The position numbers and the translations under genes are program-made. DNA of 64,000 nt from Strongylocentrotus purpuratus (lineage: Eukaryota; Echinodermata; Echinoidea; Camarodonta; Strongylocentrotidae): the NCBI RefSeq assembly GCF_000002235.5, contig NW_022145594.1:16990501-17054500 (forward strand). The letters are read 5' to 3'. This document shows positions 47,638-58,700 of this stretch, piece after piece; position 1 is the first letter of the stretch, and every line of letters starts with the position of its first letter. The notes under the pieces were generated by a model. The model had not been told where the DNA came from, made no database searches, and saw only the letters and a program-made list of their open reading frames with translations.

Positions 47638-47790
47638 CTGGGCCCCGGTTCATAAAACTTGTTATCAATAACAAGTTATAAAAGCTGTTATAAGCTACTG
47701 AAATGGTGGCACTTGATTGGGCGAGAGAAAATTGGTCATAGAAAAATTAGCATTTGTTATTGATAATGAGTTTTATGCAACGGGGCCCAG
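47638..47790. mobile_element. Short MITE with CTGGGCCCCG ends
   Basis: The left end CTGGGCCCCGGTTCATAAAA and right end TTTTATGCAACGGGGCCCAG are inverted repeats. Internal TTGTTATCAATAACAAG pairs with TTGTTATTGATAATG. It lies 50 bp past the stop of the second zinc-finger gene, possibly in its 3' UTR. Confidence 0.75.
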
Positions 47791-47840
47791 AAATATTTTG
47801 TGTCCTTTGCCATGCTATCAAGGTTATCTTTGATCTTCAT

Positions 47841-50344
47841 CTAATTCTGATGAGCATGTGACATATGACTGGTCAATGACCCACTCTGTAGGAAGGTTTT
47901 CTTACAGATCTGACAGCAATAAGGTCTCTCGTTGGTGTGTGTTCTCATGTGTTTCTTAAGATCACTCCGATGGTTACTCCTATGGCCACACTCCTGGCAG
48001 AGATACGGCTGCGAGTTGGTGTGCGTCCTCTCGTGAACGCGCAGGAGTTGCGCCGTGACGAACCGTTTGTCGCAATCACCGCAGACGTGATTGAGTTCCC
48101 TCATGTGAACAGCCCTCTCGTGCTTCGTGAGATCGTATCGCCGGCTGTACGATTTCCCGCAGGCACTGCAAGAGTGTATCTTCAACCCCGCGTGCGTTCT
48201 CATATGGCACTGCAGTCCAAAGTTCCTGGTGAAGCGCAAATTGCAGAGCTCACAGCCGTACGGCTTCTCACCAGAGTGAACGCGGAGATGTCGTTGCAGA
48301 TCTGCTTTTTTCTTGAAGCAACGACCACACTGCGGACATTTATTTGGTAAATCAGTTTTCACCTTCGTCGGCCGCCCTTTCCGAATCCGTCGAATCACTG
48401 CCTTCATTTCACATTCCTTGGCATCAGCTCCAGAGTAGCTGTCATCATCGGTGCTCTCTGCTTTGATAGCGATTTGCTCATTTTCTCTCGGTGCAAGTTG
48501 CTTTCTTCTCCTACATGTTTCATTACCATCATTACTTAAGTTGTCGGCGAGATTCTCAGCCCCATTACGGAATCTGGCAGGCAGGCTCCGTCTTAACCTC
48601 AACCCTAACTGCTTACGAATTTCTGAAGCATCTTCGATTACAAATCTCTCCTCATGTTCCTCCTTCATAGGGTCCTCCATGTCTCCTCTCCTGATCTTCT
48701 CACCGACTATCCTTTCCTTCAAATGCCCCCTCCCCAACTCCGCTCTCTGAAAACGCCCGCTTTTAACATCTCTCCCATGACGGCTTGCATGCGTCACATA
48801 GAGCATTCTCGAGGTAAAAGTCCTATTGCATTTATCACAAAAGTAAACGGATCGGTATCCATATTCAGCCTTCTTGCATTGCACATCACTATTGGGAAGA
48901 AGTCTTGATGGATGTAATATTTTTGTGGATCTGACAGACTTCCTGGCTCTTGCAACATGTTTATCCAAATGCAGGTTACTCTCTGTCGTATTCAACTCTG
49001 AACCTCTACCATTAATCAAGCAATCGTTAGTCTCACTAGTAGCTACCTTCCTGCTTGCCGTTCCTGATGTTTGAATAGTTTTAGCATTCAGTGATGAACA
49101 GTTTTCCCCTGCTTCCCTCTGTTCTTGTCCGTCAGCCTGCAGATTTTCTTCATTCACGTTTACTCCGTCAGAGTCCTCTACTGCAATCCATCCCCCATCT
49201 TCATCAGCATCTATGATAATAAATCAATGTTCAAAAATACTTTGTTCATTACAATATCACATAACGTTAAATATGAATATAATAATCTGTATTAACTAGC
49301 TCTTAATATGGGATATCGTCTCTAAGCTTTACAGATATTATTACCCCTGTCAGCGGATTCATTCATGCACAATGTGCACCATCTCCACTTCCTGGGGAGT
49401 ATTCCTACCATATGGTCACCGTGAGGGCATAGGCAATTACTAACACAAATGCTTTCACCATCCTACCAGGTCCCCATTTCTCTCTTGGGTATATAGTGTC
49501 AAATTTAGATTAATGCCTTGCTAAAGGACATAGGTGCTGTGTCGGGGATCGAACCACGAACTTTGAATTTCAAGTCAAATGCTTAAACCACTCTACTAAG
49601 ACACTTCTAAAGCCAATTGTAACTGTTAACGAAACAAGTCCAGAGACGATTACCAATGAGTAACATTTTCTAAACAAAATAATTTGTATACATCCTCTGC
49701 TTATTGATGTTGATACAATATGTCATCAAGATGCCATAATATATTTTAACAAAAAAATTAAGCATTATTATCTTTTAATTTTCACCACATTGAAACAGAT
49801 GAAGATAATGTTGAAGCTTTTGGAAATTATCGCCAACTGAATTGAAAGTACAATAATGGCCAATATTCATAAACACTATAGCTTCTGTCCATGTATTTAC
49901 TTTTCAGATATAAAGTTTTCAATAGAAGTGTAAACAAGAAAATTACCTGTCTTCCTTATTTGAAGAAGAAAAGCTGATCAATTTATCCTTTAACAATTTA
50001 AATACTTTATCAGATTGGTTTGGTTTGACGGTTTCTTTTTACTTGACAGCTAAGAAAGCATGTGTATGCTTGTAAGTAAGCAACCAGGGGACCTATGGCT
50101 TTCTGGGGGACTTGGTAATGAGGATTAATACCTTATCAAAAGACACTAGCGCATCGACTTGGTTTTGAACCCGGGACCCCGCAATTACGAGACCACTGCT
50201 CTACCACAGAGCTATCCCTTCTGAAATGAAAATGCACAAACCTTCATGATCTGATAGGTCTTCTAGTTTGATGTGAGTAACAGTCACCAGTGCTGAAGTG
50301 AGACGGTGGTTGGTTTCGATGCTATTCATTTCGGAAACTTCCAT
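47841..50344 (-). CDS. C2H2 zinc-finger protein with seven fingers (~490 aa, two coding exons)
   Basis: Coding exons are 50344-50242 (34 codons + 1 nt) and 49210-47841. The phase-1 junction joins ...SDHE-D-ADEDGGW. The start is the first Met of exon 1; the frame is open to the acceptor at 50358, so an earlier start in another exon is possible. A candidate 5' UTR exon ends at the GT donor at 52593/52592. The protein has an isolated finger at about 159-180 and six clustered fingers at 326-489, ending eight residues after the last zinc ligand region. The sixth finger lacks the usual aromatic (CGHRSNHRS). Motifs: HIKLEDLSDHE (24-34) and AIKAESTDDD (282-291), both sumoylation-like, and AT-hook-like RKGRPTK (311-317). 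It is probably a nuclear DNA-binding regulator; orthologue unknown. Confidence 0.88.
49330..49615 (-). mobile_element. tRNA-derived SINE, family A (intron of second zinc-finger gene)
   Basis: On minus: head TAGTAGAGTGGTTTAAGC, B-box-like GGTTCGATCCC near 49545, AATGGGGACCTGGTAGGATG, ACTCCCCAGGAAGTGGAGAT and GTGCACATTGTGCATGA. The 3' part is nearly identical to 27572-27705. Confidence 0.75.
50045..50220 (-). mobile_element. tRNA-derived SINE, family B
   Basis: On minus: GGGATAGCTCTGTGGTAGAG (A box and D-arm), CCCGGGTTCAAAACC (B box), TTAATCCTCATTACCAAG, GGTCCCCTGGTTGC and AGCATACACATGC. It starts 22 bp from the exon 1 donor. Two inverted relatives form the arms of 14309-15254. Confidence 0.75.
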
Positions 50345-50699
50345 TTCTACATCCAATCTGCAAATCAGAAAGTAGACAAAATATGAAGTTGTGAACACAA
50401 ATTATTCAAGATATCATTTCAATGAAAATTGAAGCATTTTTACAAATAATTTTTGCAAGGTAGGCCCAAAATTGTATACATGTAGGTTAAATATACACAC
50501 TGCGTGCACCCAAGCATCTGCTGAAGTAAGGGAGTCTGCCCAAGCTATCAACAAAAATAAAACTGACAAAAATTTGTTTTAAATCTGACTAAATCATGCC
50601 AACTCTCTCTCTTGTATCCTTCCTCCGCTCAGGTCGGAGATCGTCGGCACTGTGAGTCTGCCGAAGTTACATAAATGACTTTCTATAGGTCGTAAGTAG

Positions 50700-51030
50700 A
50701 TTTTGACGGGTTGTGTGAAGATTGCGTATAAAATGAAGGATAAGTGTATGTAGCTCTATGTTTTGGCACTAGGCCTAGATCTACTGCTGATGGGTCCAGG
50801 AGGGAGAAAGAGCATCGACTCCAAGAACAGCGCAGACGCAGACTCAAAGTATTGAGCCAACTGCTTTGTGTTGAGGTTATCCTTAATACGATTAATAAGG
50901 TCTTGACACACAGATGATGGAGCTGGGCAAGTTGCAACAAAGTGCTCAACATCCTCTCGCTCTGCCAGCAGTCAGCAGTCGCCTTCCCGATCCTGACAAG
51001 CCTGACTTGGGTCAGGTAGACTTTGCAGGA
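50700..51030 (-). mobile_element. Degraded LINE C-terminal remnant
   Basis: One minus-strand frame reads EREDVEHFVATCPAPSSVC, preceded by a broken CQDREGDC block and followed by LINRIKDNLNTKQLAQYF. The C...C...H...C knuckle with an ED-EHF core is typical of the C-terminal end of several non-LTR retrotransposons. At least one stop interrupts it. Confidence 0.45.
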
Positions 51031-51707
51031 GATCTGTGTATATTAAACAACTTCTAATCTAACTCTAAATTCTTGAAAAACAAATCATCATCAGTTCATC
51101 ACCATGATCACATGATCAGTCATTCATTGTCTTGACAACAGGGAGTGAGCGAGTTGATCTTTAGTTTTTCTGACAATACGTATATGTAGACCCTACGAAC
51201 ATGATCATCATGTCATAAATCCATAGACTAGTCTAAGAGCGCGTTTATCTAGGCTTGCCACTAGATATGTACATATCGTACCCCTATCGAACCCCACTAT
51301 CATACCCCACTATACGATCGTGATTTGCGGGATGTCGCGTTTATCTACTCTTCACGATTCAAAATAAAGGCCTTGTGTCTGCCCAGCTGTTTTGACCCGG
51401 GAAGCAGACAGTTTCTCGGAGGTCAAATTCACACACATGCTTGTACACAACACCTGTGTGGTCCTATTTGTATGTGACGTTCAAAACAGCTTTGCGTTTA
51501 TCGACCTCTCAGAAACGTGATTCTGGCTGTATGTCACATACAAAACGCACCTTTTTGCGTCTTTTGATATGCCCATATCTAAAGACGTTTGAAAAAGGCT
51601 TTGCGTTTATCTACTTCTAAATTTGCCTGAAAGACGTTTGAGAAACCTGATTCTAGCCAAAAATTTCCTAGATAAACGCAACCTATGTTGTTAAATGTCT
51701 AGACTTC

Positions 51708-52285
51708 TTCTTCTTCTTCAAGATAATCTGCCTCCTTCAATACTGAAGATTCTTGCAGATGCCCTATGCTCGGCCTGATTGGGATGTGCAGGTGGACCAT
51801 TACAACAGGGTTTCCCCCTACTCGTATACGTATAGACCTAGTGCAATGGGTTCTTAACTAGACCGAATTTTCCGTCTCTTTCGTTCGTTAGCCTAGCCTC
51901 TTATTGGGGTAGGGTCGGCCGGCTCTCTCTCATTGGGGTAGGGTCGGCCGGCTCTCTCTTAGAGAGAGCCGGCCGACCCTACCCCAATAAGAGGCTAGGC
52001 TAACGAACGAAAGAGACGGAAAATTCGGTCTAGTTCTTAACATGCAAGAGTGGTGACTCTCCTGTACACGGGGCCTTCATTTAACGTCCTATCCGAGGGA
52101 CAGAGTGTTTTCCACTTGACATGACCTGCGTCTATGAACAAGGGAAGGGGCACGTTAGCACACAACGCAGACATCCGTCATCCGCCTGGGTGGGAGTCGA
52201 ACCCGGGATCTTTGGTTCGACAGGCAGACGCTTGCCTTTAGGCTTAGCCGCCTTTACCAACTGAGCCAACGTACTCACCTCCTCT
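51708..52285 (-). mobile_element. tRNA-derived SINE, family C, with (GAA)n tail, interrupted by a MITE
   Basis: On minus: TTGGCTCAGTTGGTAAAGGC (A box), CCCGGGTTCGACTCCCACC (B box), a GACGTTAAATGAAGGCCCC body, and beyond the MITE a 3' part ending in GAAGAAGAAGAAGAAG at 51712-51728. It is about 390 bp without the insert. Confidence 0.8.
51859..52032. mobile_element. Perfectly palindromic 174-bp MITE with 9-bp target duplication
   Basis: The 72-bp arms (51859-51930 and 51961-52032) are exact inverted complements, starting TAGACCGAATTTTCCGTCTC. A central 29-bp segment (51931-51959) repeats the inner part of the left arm. GTTCTTAAC at 51850-51858 and 52033-52041 is an exact 9-bp duplication of SINE sequence. 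A 9-bp duplication suggests a Mutator-like transposase; identical arms suggest recent insertion. Confidence 0.9.
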
Positions 52286-52599
52286 ACCGACTTCTCTCAT
52301 CTCAATCATACTTTCAGGTCTGAACTTCTGTACGAAATTAAGTATTATTTATAACTGTAACTATTATTCGTTATGAGTAAAAATTAAAAAATATTATTAG
52401 TCTAGTCTAGACTCTATTACCAAATTTTAAAAAAAATAACACTAAGATTTACTTACCTAACACAAAATAAAACATGTGGGGCTGGAGCCAAAATAAATAT
52501 ATCGAATCGCGTTTTAATTTCAGACTTAGTCTTCTTATGATAGCTATATAAAAAAAATCACAAAAAACAGAAACGTCTAAAAAGTAACAAACCTTGTCA

Positions 52600-53772
52600 G
52601 TGGTGTTCTTGAGGTCTGTGGTGTCTGCAGATTCTGTTTCTCATGACATTAGTTATTGAAACTGAAGTCCACCTCGAAAATCACATCATCACATCGAAAT
52701 AACACTGAAATTGACATACTGCCATCTCTTGGTCGGTTTACTGTTGATTTCTCGCTCGTATCGATATCGTAGAGTGCACGGATAGCTCGGGGCTGCGCTG
52801 AAGGGAGGGGGCGGGGGTGGGGGAAGGGGGGGGGGGGGGAGGGGGATCAAGATTCAATATTCAAGTCTATTGTCCGTAATAATACAAAAGTTTGTTTCCC
52901 ATTAGTATAACATACGATATAAACACAGGCATAAACATGATATTGTATGCTGAGAGCCACAAGGATGTTTAAATAATAATGATCAAGAATGATTCAACAC
53001 CATTCCATGCAGCTCGATCTCATCAGACAGACAGTGCACAACAAAAACTTTATTCTGAGTCACGCCACAGATGCATTCATATACATCAAAAGCAAACTGA
53101 TATGAATGATATCAAAGCAACTTCCTCCGAACAAAAAGAAAAAGAGAACAAAGAGAAAGAGAGAAATAGCTCGAGCGAATGAATGAAGAAAAAAAGAAAA
53201 AGAGGGACAAAAGGCAGAAAGAAGGCGAGAAAGAGGAGGAGAGAAAGAAAGGGGATAATGTAATATTGTTTAAATGGCAGAAAATGCTTAGGGGCCTACA
53301 CAGTGGCGTATCCAGGAGGGAGGAAATGGGCACACCAAAACCCCAGCCTCCTCATCTATATGCTTTTAAGTATAAATTAATTTTGTGCCCCAACGGGCCC
53401 GACACTCGCTCCAAGCCAAACGAATGTAAATCAGTTTCAAATTTGAGATTATAATTTTTCTTATTCCAGATATTAAAACACTTGAAAACAGTTACCTTAC
53501 GCCTACAGGTCCATACTATTCTTCAAAATCTTAACATTAAGATTTTAAAATAAATATTAAAATCATAAATGCATGGAACACAGATTTAGCAATTTATTTT
53601 CCCCTAAATATTTGACTTCATACCGGGAAACTGTAAGGAAAATGAAAGCTTGCTTTTGTGCTAATTATTATTCGTGTGGCGACAGAACTTAGACAGAACA
53701 AAAGGAAAAGAGAGACGGCTAGAGAAGGAGGGAAAGAGGGAGAGGAGAGAGACATACATAATATATATATAT

Positions 53773-53831
<59 letters not shown>

Positions 53832-53900
53832 AAGAGAGAGAGAGATAGATCAGAAGAGAGAAGACTGAGATAGATAGACAAACAGACAGAGAAAGAGACA
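52600..53900. other. Promoter-side region of the second zinc-finger gene, G-runs and microsatellites
   Basis: It contains the possible 5' UTR exon to about 52690, a G-rich patch (52801-52846), AG-rich patches (53150-53255) and a (GA)n microsatellite (53770-53850). CAGTGGCGTATCCAGGAGGG at 53300 resembles a hAT terminus with no partner found. Confidence 0.45.
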
Positions 53901-54284
53901 CACAGACAGGAGCGTCGCTAGACCTTTTTCAGTGGGGGGGGGGGGGGGTGGGGGTGTAGAGGCCAACGATTACCGACAAAACTAACCAATTACCGACAAA
54001 ATTAAATGTCCAATATCTACAAATTTAACCCTATTAACCCGGGGCCGAAGGCTAAATTGTTTTCCTATGGACCATCTATAGTACTTGCATACGCGCAAAT
54101 GGTCATTTTCCTCGACGACATAAATATACGAATTATTTCGTCAACTTAGTCAGCATCATAGCTGATATATTTTAATGCAGGCGCAGAGCTAGGATCTTAT
54201 TTTAGGGAGGGCGGTAGTGGACAAGCAAATCACTTAAAGAGCGCTCATTAGGGGGTGTGGGTGATAGGCCTCTAAGTTATTACT

Positions 54285-54665
54285 ATTAGGAAAAGAAGAC
54301 GATTTATTGTACCTTTCTCGACTGTTAATCCTTGTCTGAATAAAGCTCCCCCCTCCCGCGCAAAGCGCGGAAGTTTTGACGTTTCATTAAATTATCAGAG
54401 AAAGAAGACGATTCGTTGTACCGTTTTCGACTCTTAATAAGCCCTAATTGTCTGAATTCAGTTTCCCCCTTTAGCGCGAAGCGCGGAAGCTTTGACGTTT
54501 CCTTAAAATATTAGAGAAAGAAGACGAATCGTTGTACTGTTCTCGACTCGTCTAAATGAGGTCTTTAAATTATTATGAAAAGAAGACGATTTGCTGTACC
54601 GTTCTCGACTGTTAATCCTTGTCTGAATTCAGTTTCCCCCTTTAGCGCGAAGCGCGGAAGCTAAG
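54285..54665. repeat. ~110-bp satellite units with GCGCGAAGCGCGGAAGC
   Basis: Three to four units of GCGCGAAGCGCGGAAGCTTT-GACGTTTC-ATTAAATTAT-GAGAAAGAAGACGATTCG-TTGTACCGTTCTCGACTCTT. The same unit appears at 22885-23100 and, reversed, at 24195-24650. Confidence 0.85.
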
Positions 54666-54849
54666 TATTGTAGTTACTCTCGAAGTCGTCACAGCGGATA
54701 AAAAGTCACAGTTCGTAGGGAAAAAAACTTGTCGGCCGACCAACAATATACATCTCACAGACTTCAAACTTCTGCATTGATATAGTACACGAGGATAGAG
54801 CAAGAATACCAACACAGCTGACCCGACATAGCAACATATTTACCCGTGT

Positions 54850-55125
54850 CTTTCTTGACGACTCTACCCAACAACCCCTTTTTCTCTTTTACTCTCACTC
54901 CTCCTCTCTCAGGCTCTTACCTCTCGTTTCTTTTGTTTCCCTTTTACTCTTTTTTCCCTCCCCTTTCTTTCTTTTCCTTTCTTTCCTCTCCTCCCTCTTT
55001 TTCTTTTTTTCTCTTTCTTTCTTCTCTTTTCTTTCCTTTCTTTTCCTTTCTTTCTTTTCTTTTCCTTTCTTTCTTTTCTTTTCCTTTTCTTTTTTCTTTT
55101 CTTTCCCTTTTCTCTTTTTTCCCGA
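54850..55125. repeat. Pyrimidine tract TTTCTTTTCC
   Basis: Long strand-asymmetric C/T tract. It mirrors the purine tract at 19184-19370 in another hAT-type element, which occupies an equivalent place behind the terminal repeat. The 120-aa frame through it is an artefact. Confidence 0.85.
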
Positions 55126-55552
55126 CGGCAGCTCAATTTTACCGACAATATCCTGACAGGTGGGGTGTCGCACCCCCCCCCTTTGGCGACGCCCCTGCAC
55201 ACAGATAGGGGTGGGGAAGAGGGCGAAAGCCGGGAACATGAGTGACGATCCGGGAGTCACTTTCCACCTCTAGGGGATAAATTTGAAGAATGAAATATAA
55301 AAAAAGAGGGGAACGCCTCTCCCAGGAAATGCTTTAAGCTAGGGTAGATCCCCGAAATTCAGAAATCCCTATTTCTTTTGTCCAAAATGTTGATTTAACA
55401 CTACTTGTATCAAAGACTGCATGTGGACATGACTTACGACAAACACGGATCAGTCTCTTTATGATATAATAAGGCTCACATAATCCACAGAAATAGACCG
55501 GTTTACTAACAGATTCAAATTCATGGAGGTTTCTTTCCTGGGGACCTAGTAT

Positions 55553-55717
55553 TCAGGGGCGGATCTAGCTTTTTGCCAAAAGGGGGGGGGGGGGGGTTGA
55601 CCCAGTGGCGGATTTAGGATTTTCCAAAACCGAATCGCGCCGTTTTACTGTTTTACTTTTTTTTTCCTTATTTTTTTTTCTTTCCCCCTCCCCCCGTTTT
55701 TCTCACTTGGCCGCCCA

Positions 55718-55749
<32 letters not shown>

Positions 55750-55775
55750 ACCGCCACCCCCAGGCCCACCCCTGG
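55553..55775. mobile_element. Probable short hAT-like elements with CAGGGGCGGATCTAG ends
   Basis: CAGGGGCGGATCTAGCTTTT with a G15 run is followed at 55601 by a second CAGTGGCGGATTTAGG-type end. The far side has a G30-type run, CCGCCACCCCC and CCACCCCTGG. The ends look nested, but I found no exact target duplication. Confidence 0.4.
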
Positions 55776-55779
55776 TAAT

Positions 55780-58700
55780 AATACTCGGAATCAAGTCTGT
55801 GCATACATTCATTGTTGCTATGCCGTGAAAGCTTTAAGGTTGTCAGGGACAACCTTTGTTTTAAAATTATGCATAAAATGTGAATTATGTTAGTAAACCG
55901 GTCTAATCACTTTGAATTATTACTCCTGGGCGGCTGGGCCCCATACTCTCATAAAGAGTTGTGATTGATCCAAATCAATCGAAAGTCCTCCAATCAGTCT
56001 CTTAAGTACATAATCGCTTATAGATTCGGTGGTAAGCGCTTAATAAGTAACATTTTTTAAAATTATTATTATTACATTTGCGATTGATTTCAATGGCAAA
56101 GTTGCGATTAACTAATTACTTTATTTATTTCTGATACTTATACAGGGTGCGCACATCACCAATTCAGTGGTGTTCCATGAGGCCCTGTTTGGTAAGAATA
56201 AAACAAATAGCAGCAGCAAAAACAAAATACACAAGCGTAAAAAAAGGTAAAATACAAATCAATTGGTATCCTCATGAAATAAGTGATCATTTGAGATGTA
56301 ATTAGCAAAGGTAGTGATACGTGATAGTTGAGCTGGACTTAATAAAGAACTCGTATACATATTGCGATAGTTATTGATAACCAGCAAGCCTTCGAATACA
56401 CTGTGTCCCCCATCTTTACTCCAAATCACCCGTTTGGTACAAAATATGTGGCCCTAATTCTGTGCAGTTCCTTTTCACTTTGGCCCAAAACGGCACCAAG
56501 GGAATGTTATAACTTTTTTTTTCCTTTATTAATTTTCACTGAATTTAAAATGAATAGTATTAGCACATGTCATTGAGCAGTAAACATTAATAAACCGCTA
56601 AATCTAAAAATCGAAATCGTTTAAATACAGAATTCGACGTCGGCTCCTGGTGACTACCAAACGATCGCATTTGCCTGAATCATTGTACCTTAGTGTCTTA
56701 CCAAATACGCTCTCTAGAAGCTTCTCGAACTGGTGCCCGCAACCCCCAGTGGTTTAAATTATAAACACGCAAAGAACATACGCAATAAACTTTATTTCGC
56801 CATCCCATTCTCGTGTAGTGAGGTGTAGTTCAATTAAATTAAATTCAAAAGATTTATTTTCTTAACAAGCAACTTCAAATAACAGTATACAACAATTATT
56901 ATTGTGAGATAAATCCGCCTCGGCGAAAAAAGCGAATTGCGGTAGTTATCTCGAATGAAAAGATTGAAAACAGTAAAGTACAATGAAAACCTATGGTACA
57001 AGTTGTTTTATCCGGTGCTAATAAGGTGTTACAATTTTGCCAGCCCTCCCTCGGTGTAGAAGCTGGAAAGCTGATCGCCCAAGTGACTACAGCTCCCCTT
57101 GCGAAATTGTGCAATTACATCCAGGTAGATAAGTTTTTAATAATTTGCTATCAAGCACTTTTGAAGAGCATGAATTTGAGATAATGCCGTAATCATGCGA
57201 ATACAATTATTAAATTTAGACTTATTTCATTCCTTAATGTTTGGTTTGCCCTATTCGTTGTTATGTTGTGGTTTTGTTTTGTTTTTCACTGAGTAAGTAG
57301 GCATACCAATCTTGTAGGTCTAATTTTGATATTTGATTCGGAATATGATTTATACATGATAATCCTGATTCTCAATGTCTTGTTCTATTTAAAATTAGGA
57401 TGTGAATTAGCAGGACTAACATACCGTGAACAAATACAATAATACCTGAAATAAGTTGACTGAAGACAAAATGAGAATAAGTGATCTTATAATAATCATG
57501 TTCCCTCGATCACTCAATGGATAATCCAGGAGTTCAGTTTAGTATCGTTAGTATCATTTATTTCCATCAAAATCAAAATACAAAGGATACTTTTTTTTTC
57601 TTCATGCAAAATTAAAGATTATAGTAATAATGAAAACGTAGTATAACATAATATGAAAATGTAAGCTTTGTAGAATTGATGACAAGAGACATAATGTAAA
57701 ACGAAATATGGAAAAGAGTGATCACTAAAAAGCAAAGCTTGTAAAACGTGAACCACTCGATGAAAAAAATATACAATTTACAATTTCGATTTGAGTTAGT
57801 CCTATGCTTTTAAGGGCCCTATGGCGCTACAGCACAGCCGATCGACAAAGAAAGAGAAACATCCAATTTCTCATACAAATCTCCTGTTGAATTCGTTAGA
57901 ATAACATCACATATTTGTCTTTTTCGAAAGTTTGATCAAAATGAGATTTTCTACCTGGGAGATAACTCGAGAAAAAGGGAGAGTCCCTAACACACCAAGA
58001 AAGGGAAAGAGGGTTTTTCCCCTACCCAACTGCGCACTGCACGCAAGTGACGTCACGATTAGCCGCCACGTCAACACGTGACCTGGCGCTGAACTTTGCT
58101 GGAGCGTGTCAATAGTCTATCAATACAGACATGCAATACAAATTACGACACGTCAAAAGCTGTATTGTCATTTTTAATGATAAATTGAAACACAAATTAG
58201 CTACTAATATGTTTAGATGTTACGAATAATTATTTTGTATTTTTGATATAGCATAAAATCAGAGTATTATTTGTTTAATTTCACTTGGTCATTAATACGG
58301 GGGTAGGAAAAAGACTAGTCAAGCATCGCGTTGGTTTTATGCCGATTCACAATGCATGCAACGCTCATAATACACACACGCACTCCTTAACAATACCTAG
58401 CAATTCGTGTGTGTGTCGTGCACAAGGTTTATGCAATGTGTGTACTGTGTGTGTGTGTATATCAATCAATGAAGAAGCGGGGCTAGATGGACCGTGCACA
58501 GTGAATACAACATGTCGGCTGGTCCAATCTAACGTTGTACATTGCGGGGGTTCCCCTACAACCGTTCCCGCGTACTAAGGCAATTCGGCATTTTCCCCCT
58601 TACATGATTTCTTGTAAGGCGTTCGGGATCTGGTAAAAAGCCTGTGATCTAAATTTGTTTTGGAATTCTGACATCATTCTAAAGACAGGGGAATTACAGG

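Larger units (their letters stand above)
53907..55197. mobile_element. Non-autonomous hAT-type element sharing satellite with 21131-24779
   Basis: The terminal repeats are CAGGAGCGTCGCTAGA on the left and CAGGGGCGTCGCCAAA on the right (complement). An exact 8-bp duplication CACACAGA lies at 53899-53906 and 55198-55205. G-runs follow the left end (53934) and precede the right end (55173). The interior holds ~110-bp satellite units (54285-54665) and a pyrimidine tract (54850-55125). No transposase is present in 1291 bp. Confidence 0.85.

Noticed and set aside
53300-53340. Another hAT insertion starting CAGTGGCGTATCC
   Set aside because: Only one end is visible; I could not find a matching inverted end or target duplication.
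56899-57184. Short frames on both strands with a CAG/GTAGAT donor-like end
   Set aside because: About 60-70 codons on each strand with no domain, no matching acceptor phase and no second exon.
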